DNA from: Vibrio marisflavi CECT 7928
GTDB lineage: Bacteria; Pseudomonadota; Gammaproteobacteria; Enterobacterales; Vibrionaceae
Assembly (NCBI RefSeq): GCF_921294215.1
Contig: NZ_CAKLDM010000001.1
Span: 62,001-126,000 of the forward strand
Direction of reading: 5' to 3'
Length of the DNA stretch: 64,000 nt
A program made the translations under genes and the position numbers. Positions 1 through 13,661 of this stretch are shown one piece after another. The notes under the pieces were generated by a model. It was not told where the DNA came from, did not search any database, and was given only the letters and a program-made list of their open reading frames with translations. Each line of letters opens with the position of its first letter. Positions within the stretch are counted from its first letter, which is position 1.

Positions 1-552
<552 letters not shown>

Positions 553-566
553 TCACATCAAGTATA

Positions 567-606
567 GCCCCATCGATGGGGCGTGAATAGCAGCGCTAGG
601 CGCTGC
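567..606 (-). other. Two GC-rich hairpins between ebgC and permease
   Basis: The perfect palindrome GCCCCATCGATGGGGC is at 567-582, and a second hairpin with 7-bp arms GCAGCGC/GCGCTGC and a 3-base loop is at 590-606. They lie between the ebgC stop and the permease start. Neither is followed by a clear T-run on the reverse strand, so they may act as a processing or attenuation signal rather than a strong terminator. Confidence 0.45.
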
Positions 607-649
607 GGTGGTACACAAACAAGCCGCTATTGCCTGTCTGTGTACGTCC

Positions 650-4219
<3,570 letters not shown>

Positions 4220-4253
4220 TTAAAGTTGATTTTGAAGCTGGAGGTATACTAGT

Positions 4254-4287
4254 AAATGTTTTAGTAAAAATATTTACTAAAACATTT
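4254..4287. promoter_or_regulatory. Putative EbgR operator upstream of ebgA
   Basis: A perfect inverted repeat has 15-bp arms (AAATGTTTTAGTAAA and its exact complement) around a 4-base AATA spacer. It sits about 60 bp upstream of the ebgA start, where a LacI-family repressor would bind. The rest of the 4196-4547 gap is AT-rich and shows no further gene. Binding by EbgR is inferred from family and position. Confidence 0.7.
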
Positions 4288-4547
4288 TAAGTTTAACTAA
4301 ATCACAATTTTTTCTAGGACGTGAGCACAACATGTGATCTGAGTAAAAGAAAAACCTTGATAGAAATATGGAAAAGCACAGAGATGTCATCGAACAAGCT
4401 TGGGCGTCGGAAGGATGGTTTTAAGCTGCGTTAGTTAAGTAATGCTATCACTACCGTGTTAAGAACATTTTGGCGAAATTACTACAATACATGAGCGGTT
4501 TACGACTACCTTAATAATATGTTTTTGGATTCTATTCGACAGCTAGT

Positions 4548-5378
4548 ATGACGCGAACTCTAATACTGTTGTTTATATTGTTAGTTAGTTCTTTTTCTAC
4601 CATTGCGGGGAAAAAGGCGGTAAAACTTTGCTATGAAGATGTTGAGATAAAACCTTATTTTTTGGGTACTGAGCAGATACCAGATAAGCCGGGTTATGTT
4701 GTTGACCTTATAAAACACGCTGTGAATACCGCTGGTGCAAAACTGGTTTTAATTCGCCAGCCATGGAAACGCTGCATTCTAAATGTGACACGTGGAGAAG
4801 TGGATGGGTTATTTGCGATCATTAAGACGCCTGAGCGTGAAAAGTGGGCTGAATTCCCAAGTCAAAAGCAAGTAGATTCCTACCTCATAAAGATAGCCTA
4901 TCCCATATACGTCAGGCGTGGCCGCCAGTTAAGTTGGAATGGCAATCAATTCACGGGGGTAAAATTTGGCATTGCTGCTCCCGCAGGTTATGTCGCAAGA
5001 AAGTTGTTAGTGGAGGAAGGAATTTATCCTAAGGACGGCACTAACCTTGACTTGGCTCGGGGTCTTAAAATGGTCGCAATGGGTCGCTTAGATGGCTATG
5101 TGGTGAATAAAAGTACTGGAGACAAAACACTAAAAGAATTAGGTTTAGAAAATAGCATCACCACGTTACCCATTCCCTTTATGTATAGTTACTTGCACTT
5201 GGCTTACTCCAAGCCGTTTTTCAGTACTAACAAGGCATGTGCCGAACAAGTATGGAATCAAATCGCAGTCATTCGCAATGAGTATGGAGATAAGATGTTG
5301 AGTAGCTATCAAATGGGGTCTAAAGCGGTACATGTAGAGTCAGAAGAGCCGAGTAGCGAAGCGTGTAGTGGTGATTGA
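4548..5378 (+). CDS. Periplasmic solute-binding protein, family 3
   Basis: The product has 276 residues with an N-terminal signal peptide (residues 1 to about 20, hydrophobic core LILLFILLVSS, cleavage near TIAG). The mature part has the bilobed amino-acid-binding-protein pattern, including the QPWKRC...GEVDGLFAIIKTPER block typical of solo SBP_bac_3 proteins in marine gammaproteobacteria. No ABC permease or ATPase gene is nearby, so it may feed a distant transporter or act as a sensor ligand-binding protein. It is divergent from ebgA and convergent with the Amt-kinase gene. No clear Shine-Dalgarno sequence is seen before the ATG. Ligand unknown. Confidence 0.75.
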   Translation: MTRTLILLFILLVSSFSTIAGKKAVKLCYEDVEIKPYFLGTEQIPDKPGYVVDLIKHAVNTAGAKLVLIRQPWKRCILNVTRGEVDGLFAIIKTPEREKWAEFPSQKQVDSYLIKIAYPIYVRRGRQLSWNGNQFTGVKFGIAAPAGYVARKLLVEEGIYPKDGTNLDLARGLKMVAMGRLDGYVVNKSTGDKTLKELGLENSITTLPIPFMYSYLHLAYSKPFFSTNKACAEQVWNQIAVIRNEYGDKMLSSYQMGSKAVHVESEEPSSEACSGD

Positions 5379-5437
5379 TTAACTGAACGAGGAAAGAGAG
5401 ATAGCTTTCTTCCGTTACTTAGGTTTCGTTGCTCGAA

Positions 5438-7615
5438 TTAAGGCATGTCCGCATCTGGAAAGCTTACGCTAAAGCGAGTGAATTTATTGACTTCACTTTC
5501 ACAGTTGATCGTGCCACCTAGGGTGTTGGTAACAATGTTGTAGACGATATGAAGCCCCAAGCCACTACCTCCTTTGCCATGTTTTGTAGTGTAAAATGGC
5601 TCAAAAATTCGCTCTAAATTTTGTTTTGAAATCCCAACTCCATTGTCGCTGTACTCTATGACTATATTGTGATCGATGAGGTTGGCATTGATCTCAACGA
5701 CCCCTTCGCTTCTGCCTTCAAATCCGTGATATAGAGAGTTCATCAAAAAGCTTGAAACGATTTGAGATAGTGCTCCGGGGTGGGTGTAGACGATTAACCC
5801 GTCAGGACAGGAAAAGTCGATTTGATACTGAGTTTTGCGAAATTGCGGCTGCATGCTCGTGAGTACTTTTTGTATGTACTGTTTTAAGTCGAATTGACGA
5901 TACTTCTCTGACGCTTGATCCACAGACATCTCTTTAAAACTCTTGATGAGATCTGTAGCCCTATTGATGTTGATATGTATGATGTCGCTGCTTTCCTTCG
6001 CGCTATCAAAAAACTGCTCGAGGCCAGATTCTGATAACTCCCCACTTTGGTAGCGTTTTACTATGTCATCCACTTCCTCTTTCAAAAATGTAGAAGCTGT
6101 TAGGCTCACACCCATCGGTGTTTTAACTTCATGGGTGATGCTTGCAACCAAGCCTCCTAGCGATGCCATTTTCTCGGATTCTACGAGTTGGGATTGAGTG
6201 TCTTGTAAGCGCTTGAAAGATTGTTCCAGCTCTTCGTTTGCTTTTATTCGACTATCTATTTCTTCGGAAGCAATGGCAAGTACGCGATTATATTCTCGGG
6301 CGATTTGACCTACTTCTGTGTGGGGCTCTTCATGGACCTTGGAGTGAAAACTACCTTTTTTTTTATGTAGTTCCATTGCTGAAAGCAACTCAACGACTTC
6401 TGTGTTTGCATTATGCTCAGAGACGTTCAGACCCCGAATTTCATCTTCTAGGCTTACTCTTAGCGGAACGAATCGGTTGATGAACTTCAAGAAACCGTAA
6501 GTTGGTAGAAATGTCCAAAAGAAACAGGTGGCGATGCCGAGAACTTGAACCCAAGTTTGCTCAAGAAAGCTGAGCCCAGTGCTCAAGATTACAGGGTCGC
6601 CAAACAGAGCGACGCAGAGTGTTCCCCACGCCCCACAGAAGCCATGAACGGGCACAACTTTGACTACGTCGTCTACTTGATACGTATCAAGCAGCTTACA
6701 GCCGAGCAAATATATTGCTCCTCCAGCTAATCCTATAATTGCGGCTTGAGAAGGCGTTACGGCATTGCAGCCAGCGGTAATACTGACTAGGCCGGCCAAG
6801 GCTCCGTTAAGAATATCCAACACATTTGGTTTCTTGTGCCGTACATAGCTCAAGATTAGGATTGCTAAAGAGCCAAAGCTGGCAGAAATTAAGGTATTGA
6901 TAAGAATAAGCGGAATGCTGTTGTCGAGTTTAAAAGTACTGCCAGCATTAAAACCAAACCAACCAAACCAAAGAATCAGTGTTCCAACCGTTGCCATTGG
7001 AATGTTGTGCCCTTGTATCGCCGGAACGCCTTTAGTAAACCGGCCCACTCTTGGCCCAATTACCAGAACTGCAGCCAGTGATGCCCATCCAGCAAGCGAG
7101 TGGACGACACTACCACCGGCAAAGTCAACGAAACCTAGCTGGCTCAACCAGCCAAGGGATGTCCCTTCGATGGTGCCATGCCACACCCAACGTCCAAAGA
7201 AAGGGTAAATAATGGCAGAGATAAATAGGGTAATACAAAGATAAGCAGAAAAGCTTGCTCGTTCAGAAATCGCGCCAGACATTATCGTCGCAGCGGTGCC
7301 GCAAAACACCAGCTGGAAAATGAAAAAGGCGAGAAGAGCAGGGGAGTTGATACCTTCAAGTACAAAATAACTATGAGAAAAACCGTTATCAAATGAGCCA
7401 TACATGATGGCAAAACCCGCAACCCAAAATAGCGCAGAGGCGATGCAAAAATCACAGAAGTTCTTAGCGGCAACATTGATGCTATTTTTTGAACGAACTG
7501 AGCCTGCTTCAAGGAAACAAAAGCCAGCCTGCATAAGAAACACGCTTCCAGCACAAAATATTACCCACATAATATTTTGCATTTCAACTAGATATGCTAC
7601 GCCAGGTTCCACCAT
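5438..7615 (-). CDS. Ammonium channel (Amt) fused to histidine kinase
   Basis: The product has 725 residues. Residues 1 to about 395 are a full Amt/Rh channel with eleven predicted membrane segments, the two pore histidines (about His172 in GGSVVHSLAG and His324 in VPVHGFCGAWG) and the Amt C-terminal signature EDEIRGLNVSEHN. A coiled linker leads to a HisKA domain with phospho-acceptor His495 in SITHEVKTP and a HATPase domain with NGVGISKQN and GKGGSGLGLHIVYNIV. There is no receiver domain. Such Amt-kinase fusions are known (for example Amt5 of Kuenenia) and act as ammonium sensors. I prefer the ATG at 7615, preceded by GAGAGG, to one five codons upstream without a ribosome site. No response regulator or glnK gene is adjacent, so the output is unknown. 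Confidence 0.9.
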   Translation of the reverse strand: MVEPGVAYLVEMQNIMWVIFCAGSVFLMQAGFCFLEAGSVRSKNSINVAAKNFCDFCIASALFWVAGFAIMYGSFDNGFSHSYFVLEGINSPALLAFFIFQLVFCGTAATIMSGAISERASFSAYLCITLFISAIIYPFFGRWVWHGTIEGTSLGWLSQLGFVDFAGGSVVHSLAGWASLAAVLVIGPRVGRFTKGVPAIQGHNIPMATVGTLILWFGWFGFNAGSTFKLDNSIPLILINTLISASFGSLAILILSYVRHKKPNVLDILNGALAGLVSITAGCNAVTPSQAAIIGLAGGAIYLLGCKLLDTYQVDDVVKVVPVHGFCGAWGTLCVALFGDPVILSTGLSFLEQTWVQVLGIATCFFWTFLPTYGFLKFINRFVPLRVSLEDEIRGLNVSEHNANTEVVELLSAMELHKKKGSFHSKVHEEPHTEVGQIAREYNRVLAIASEEIDSRIKANEELEQSFKRLQDTQSQLVESEKMASLGGLVASITHEVKTPMGVSLTASTFLKEEVDDIVKRYQSGELSESGLEQFFDSAKESSDIIHININRATDLIKSFKEMSVDQASEKYRQFDLKQYIQKVLTSMQPQFRKTQYQIDFSCPDGLIVYTHPGALSQIVSSFLMNSLYHGFEGRSEGVVEINANLIDHNIVIEYSDNGVGISKQNLERIFEPFYTTKHGKGGSGLGLHIVYNIVTNTLGGTINCESEVNKFTRFSVSFPDADMP

Positions 7616-7785
7616 TTTTCCTCTCGTCATTAATATATGACTTCAATGATCAGTGTTGGTCTAGTACGGCTAATCGGAGATTCAACGCACTGATGATTTG
7701 GCAGTATATTTTTGTAATGATAGAAGAAGGATAAGATGTCAGCCAAATATTGAACCTATAGCCGTGTATTTGGTTACCTAATGCA

Positions 7786-8544
7786 TTAGGGGAGGCTAAA
7801 ATACTTCGACATTATGTTTTGATAACTTTCAGACTTTTTAATCTCATTTAACCCAATCTGCCAATCTTGCACTATTTCGTCTGGTGTACTTTTAGATAGT
7901 CCAATGTATATACCAGTGCTAAAGAGTTTTACTTTGGTTTCTTTCAAAGCGTTCAATGGGTAGTTTGAACGCTGTAGCAGAGGCGTTATGGCTATTGAGC
8001 CTGATGCGATCATAGTCACTCTACCTGACATTAGCATGCTGAGTGCTTGGCTCGGTGTGTGTGCGGTGTGGATGTTTTTAAACCCGAGTTGTTCAAGGAT
8101 TTTTTCTTCAGGAAACCCCCGCGTCACAACTATGTATTTTGCCTTCTTTGCTTGTTCAATATTGTTGTATTCGCTTGAGTCACTGGATAGTTGATATAAG
8201 AAGATATCATCATAAAGAATGGGGCCTAACCATTTAAACTTAGGCTCTCTTTCTGGTGTTTTAGCCATTGCAAATAGCATGTGGTTAGGCTCTATCTCTA
8301 ACGTTCTAATTGCTCGGGACCAAGGCAAAACTTGAATTTTGTCTGGGTGATTCATTTTGACTAACAGAAGCTGAACAATCTCTACAGCCGCACCTACGAG
8401 TTTTCCATTTTTATCGTAATAACCAAAGGGAGGAAAGTCTTCGGTCATCACCGTAAAATTTTGGCTATGACTACTAAACGTTGTTAGGCTTAACAACGCG
8501 AAGAAAAGAAAAGCCCTTAGTTTGCGTAAGTAGAGAATATTCAC
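7786..8544 (-). CDS. Periplasmic solute-binding protein, family 3
   Basis: The product has 252 residues with a signal peptide (AFLFFALLSLTTFSSHSQ, cleavage near residue 27) and a family-3 bilobed body containing VLPWSRAIRTLE and MAKTPERE, the same block as the protein at 4548. The start is GTG at 8544; no other methionine would keep the signal peptide. It lies between the Amt-kinase and ebgR genes, all on the reverse strand but with gaps of 96 to 170 bp, so co-transcription is uncertain. It has no transporter partner in the window. Ligand unknown. Confidence 0.72.
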   Translation of the reverse strand: MNILYLRKLRAFLFFALLSLTTFSSHSQNFTVMTEDFPPFGYYDKNGKLVGAAVEIVQLLLVKMNHPDKIQVLPWSRAIRTLEIEPNHMLFAMAKTPEREPKFKWLGPILYDDIFLYQLSSDSSEYNNIEQAKKAKYIVVTRGFPEEKILEQLGFKNIHTAHTPSQALSMLMSGRVTMIASGSIAITPLLQRSNYPLNALKETKVKLFSTGIYIGLSKSTPDEIVQDWQIGLNEIKKSESYQNIMSKYFSLP

Positions 8545-8640
8545 ACCTGATTCTTTTCGTTATGGTAGTGAGTAAATCATAGGTATGCAGGTGGGCTTTA
8601 TCAATTTTACCAACACTTATTTGGACCGTGCTGCTGATCT

Positions 8641-10066
<1,426 letters not shown>

Positions 10067-10711
10067 ATGAATTTATGTCAGAACAAAAAAACCAGACTGC
10101 TCGTTGTTGATGATCATGTACTTATTTCTGATGGAATTAAAAACCTACTTTCTCCATTTTCTGGAATTGAAGTTGTAGGCCAGGTAGAAAATGGTTTAGA
10201 TGCATACTCTGCATGCCAAACTCTTTCACCAGACCTCATCTTAATGGATCTAAATCTACCAGGAATGCGAGGCGTAGATGCAATTCGTCGAGTTATGAAT
10301 CGTTGGCCAGATATGCGGATACTATGTATCACAGCAATATCTGAAGAGTACAAGGTAAGAGAGGCGCTTGATGCTGGTGCCAAAGGCTATGTATTAAAAA
10401 ACAGCAATCAACAAACTCTGCTTAGTGCTATTGAGGCGGTAGTACACAATCGAGAGTTTATCGATCCTTCGTTAAATGTTGACTTGGTCAATACCGTTGT
10501 TGGAGAAGACAATTCGGCTTCTGCATCTTTAACACCGAGAGAAACTCAAATTCTAAAATTGATTAGCGAAGGGCTTAAAAATAGGGAAATCGCAGAAAAA
10601 CTGGTGATCAGTTTGAAAACGGTTGAAACCCATCGGCTGAATTTGATGCGAAAACTTGAAGCACATAATGCTGCTGAACTTGTACATTGGGCTCGCCGAA
10701 TCGGTATTTAG
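10067..10711 (+). CDS. NarL/LuxR-type response regulator, SsrB/EsrB-like
   Basis: The product has about 214 residues: a receiver domain (acidic pair in LLVVDDH, phospho-acceptor Asp61 in LILMDLNLPG, Lys111 in YVLKNS) and a C-terminal LuxR helix-turn-helix (LTPRETQILKLISEGLKNRE to about residue 205). SsrB and EsrB, which switch on SPI-2 and Esa T3SS genes, have this architecture and length. The next gene is a hybrid kinase of the SsrA type, and a SPI-2-type T3SS follows, so a role as its master activator is likely. An ATG at 10052 is in frame but has no better ribosome site. The symbol ssrB is not assigned because several NarL-type paralogues exist. Confidence 0.8.
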   Translation: MNLCQNKKTRLLVVDDHVLISDGIKNLLSPFSGIEVVGQVENGLDAYSACQTLSPDLILMDLNLPGMRGVDAIRRVMNRWPDMRILCITAISEEYKVREALDAGAKGYVLKNSNQQTLLSAIEAVVHNREFIDPSLNVDLVNTVVGEDNSASASLTPRETQILKLISEGLKNREIAEKLVISLKTVETHRLNLMRKLEAHNAAELVHWARRIGI

Positions 10712-10831
10712 CGTACAGTTGTTAATTCTAGAATAATATTAATAAGGAATATAAACATATTTTTTAATTAAAAATAAGCTGAGTGTTTTAGAGTGTTTTT
10801 AAATAGGGTAACAAAGGAGGACATATAACCC

Positions 10832-13615
10832 ATGAGTGTTTCTTGGAGGTCATCTTTTGTTACTCGACTTACTGTTCGTCTCATCGTTGTGATTGCTATT
10901 TTATGGTTCGCCGCTCAGTTTGTAGCCATTTATAGTTACTACAATGTCTATGGATATCGGTGGAAACAAGTTGAGTTGTACAACTCAAAATTGACTTCTC
11001 TACAGGCCTCAGTTGAAAGTGCCGTTTTTAAAAACTCCGAAAATGATTTAAGTCACTTACGCGATATATGGTTAGAGCTGAGGACAGATAGAAACTTTGC
11101 TTTGCCAAACGTAAGTAAATGTAGCTATCTGGTATTAGGAAAAGAGCCGAGTTCAGAAGAAGCGCGACTATACACTGCTGGTGCTCAGGCCATCCACCTT
11201 ACCGCTATCACCTCTTCTACCAATTACTCAAATGGGTTTATCTATAATAAAGGCCACTGGCTATTGTTCCACTCTTCTAGTCTGTGTGATTCCTATGATA
11301 GTCATAACACTTCTAAGTTTGAGCAGAGAGTCGAGCGATTACTGCAAATGCCTTCAAACTCGCGAGGCTATATTTGGGGGGCTCCCTTTTTTGACCAAGA
11401 TTATAAAGTATGGAGGGTAATGGTAGCGAAGCCTATTACTGACAATCACGGTAGAAAGTTGTTGTTAGGTTTTACCATTACGTTGAACAATTTCGTTAAG
11501 CAGCATACTGTTTCAACGGATGATGCTTCCTATGTTGTAGTAACAGATAGTGGAAAGATTCTACCAATGTTTAAGTCAGTGATTGGGCAAACTGAACTTG
11601 ATCGGCTTTTATCCAATGATACCTACTTATCTGCAGACTCTTGGCAATCCAGAAAGTACCTAGTTTCCAGCGCGAATTATTATGGCCCCCCATGGAAATT
11701 AGTGAGAATTGAGCCTTTGTCTGATGTTATCGCATTGGAACTTAACCATATTTTGTCCTACGTGCCGATAGGCATTGTTCTCCTTGTGCTGCTAACATTC
11801 ATTCTCATCATTGCTTTGCATTACGGACTGGCCAAGCCACTCAAGGCGTTTATTAGAATTATCAACTCAACCAACACGCGAGATGTGAAATACCGATTAC
11901 CCTATCACCGACCTGATGAATTAGGGATGATAGCCAAGGCATACAATGATCTGTTGTCTACAGTAGAAAACAATTATCAAAATCTCGAGTCTCAAGTTGC
12001 GTTGCGTACCCGAGAGCTAAAAGCCGCACAGGTAGCAGCTGAAGTTCAGAACGAGCGTAAAACAGAGCAAATGACCATGATAAGCCATGAGGTCAGAACA
12101 CCACTTAACGGCATTATCGGCGCTCTCGATTTAATCGAAGCAAACCCCAATCTCGACACGGCTACACTTGTTCGGACAGCAAAAGGGTGTTCACACTCGT
12201 TGCTTGAAATGATAAATAATATCTTAGATTTCCGTAGCATAGAGCAAGGGCAAATGCGTCTTATTCTAGAAAAAACTAAGCTTTTTGCATTGATAGATAG
12301 AATTGTTTTGATCATTCAGCCTCGTTTAGAGTTAAAAGATATAAGCTTCAAAGTTGTCGTCGGTGAAGGTGTCCCCCGTATTGTCGAATTGGACTCATTG
12401 AAAGTGCGTCAAATATTAGTGAATCTGCTTGCCAATGCACTTAAGTTCACGGATGAAGGAGCCATTCGCCTAGATATTACCTGCGATAACGGCAAGCTAA
12501 TATTCAAAGTGAGTGATACGGGGATAGGGATTTCGAGTGATGTATTGCCGAATATATTCGATCCATACGCTCGCGAGCATTTAGAGCGGGTTGGTACGGG
12601 GCTTGGCTTGCCCATTTCTCGCTCTTTAGCTGAAATTTTTGATGGGGATATTTCGGTTAACAGTACGTTAGGCAAAGGCTCGGAGTTTATTCTCACTGTG
12701 CCGTTATTAGAGGCGGAGTATGAAGACAAATTGTCTGGTGTAGTTCAAGCGCCTGAGTTGCTGAGGGAGCAATTAGAGATTTGGGGCTTAACGGTCGAGT
12801 CAACTCAGCAAGAAAGTGGACCACTAGCATTGGACAGCTATGCGTATTTCCCGAATATGCTTTGGAACCGTATTGAGCAACTGCTCAGTGGAGTGTCGGC
12901 TGATGATGGAGCCTATCAGGATATACCGATACAACCTTGGTCTTTAAAGATTTTATTAGTCGATGACGTTGAAAATAACCGAGAGATTGTTGGTAAAATG
13001 CTAGAGTCAACGGGCAATATCGTCACCACAGTTTCAAATGGTGCTGATGCGTTGCAGTTGGGACAGAAACATATTTTCGATTTGGTGTTGATGGATATAC
13101 GCATGAGGGAAATGGATGGGATAGAAGCGTTCCGTCGTTGGAAGTTGGAAGAAACCGCTATACTCGATCCGGACTGCCCAGTTATCGCGTTAACGGCGGA
13201 CACTCATCCTAAAGAGCAAGCCCGAATTATGTCTGCTGGGTTCTTTGACTACATCTATAAGCCAGTTAGCTTAATCAAGATCACTCGTATTCTTGCTCAA
13301 GTCATCGATTATCAACAAACGAGAATGGTCGATTTATTGCCGAATGAAAAATTGGACCTTCCGCTTTTCAATCTCCCAAAATATAAAGCGAAAGTGCGTA
13401 AGCAGCTGTTTGAGTATCTAACACAGATAGAAACGGCTGTGCAGCAGCAAGAGTGGCTTGAGTGCAAAGAGGTTCTGCATGCTTTAAAGGGTTGTGCTGG
13501 GCAGGGGGGATTCAAAGAACTGTTTTATTATGCGGAGCAGCTTGAGCAGACATTGCACACAGAAGGCGAGCTATCTATTACGATTGTTGAAGACATAAAA
13601 CGATTGCTTGATTAG
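10832..13615 (+). CDS. Unorthodox hybrid sensor kinase, SsrA/EsrA-like
   Basis: The product has 927 residues: membrane segment about 13-33, a roughly 275-residue periplasmic sensor region, a second segment about 310-332, a HAMP region, HisKA with His419 in MISHEVRTPLNG, HATPase with GTGLGLPISRSL, a receiver with Asp711-Asp712, Asp755 and Lys810, and a C-terminal HPt domain with His883 in LHALKGCAGQ. This four-domain relay is that of SsrA/EsrA. It would phosphorylate the response regulator encoded 120 bp upstream. A strong AAAGGAGG site precedes the ATG. The receiver has DIRMRE where most have DIRMP, an unusual but probably tolerated change. Confidence 0.85.
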   Translation: MSVSWRSSFVTRLTVRLIVVIAILWFAAQFVAIYSYYNVYGYRWKQVELYNSKLTSLQASVESAVFKNSENDLSHLRDIWLELRTDRNFALPNVSKCSYLVLGKEPSSEEARLYTAGAQAIHLTAITSSTNYSNGFIYNKGHWLLFHSSSLCDSYDSHNTSKFEQRVERLLQMPSNSRGYIWGAPFFDQDYKVWRVMVAKPITDNHGRKLLLGFTITLNNFVKQHTVSTDDASYVVVTDSGKILPMFKSVIGQTELDRLLSNDTYLSADSWQSRKYLVSSANYYGPPWKLVRIEPLSDVIALELNHILSYVPIGIVLLVLLTFILIIALHYGLAKPLKAFIRIINSTNTRDVKYRLPYHRPDELGMIAKAYNDLLSTVENNYQNLESQVALRTRELKAAQVAAEVQNERKTEQMTMISHEVRTPLNGIIGALDLIEANPNLDTATLVRTAKGCSHSLLEMINNILDFRSIEQGQMRLILEKTKLFALIDRIVLIIQPRLELKDISFKVVVGEGVPRIVELDSLKVRQILVNLLANALKFTDEGAIRLDITCDNGKLIFKVSDTGIGISSDVLPNIFDPYAREHLERVGTGLGLPISRSLAEIFDGDISVNSTLGKGSEFILTVPLLEAEYEDKLSGVVQAPELLREQLEIWGLTVESTQQESGPLALDSYAYFPNMLWNRIEQLLSGVSADDGAYQDIPIQPWSLKILLVDDVENNREIVGKMLESTGNIVTTVSNGADALQLGQKHIFDLVLMDIRMREMDGIEAFRRWKLEETAILDPDCPVIALTADTHPKEQARIMSAGFFDYIYKPVSLIKITRILAQVIDYQQTRMVDLLPNEKLDLPLFNLPKYKAKVRKQLFEYLTQIETAVQQQEWLECKEVLHALKGCAGQGGFKELFYYAEQLEQTLHTEGELSITIVEDIKRLLD

Positions 13616-13661
13616 CCAAGCCGGTTAGGTGCTATTTCCATCTCGATGGGGCTACAGTTCC

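Noticed and set aside
6897..7208. Forward-strand frames within the Amt-kinase and ebgA genes
   Set aside because: They are opposite-strand shadows with no ribosome sites and no recognisable product, lying within strongly conserved coding sequence.
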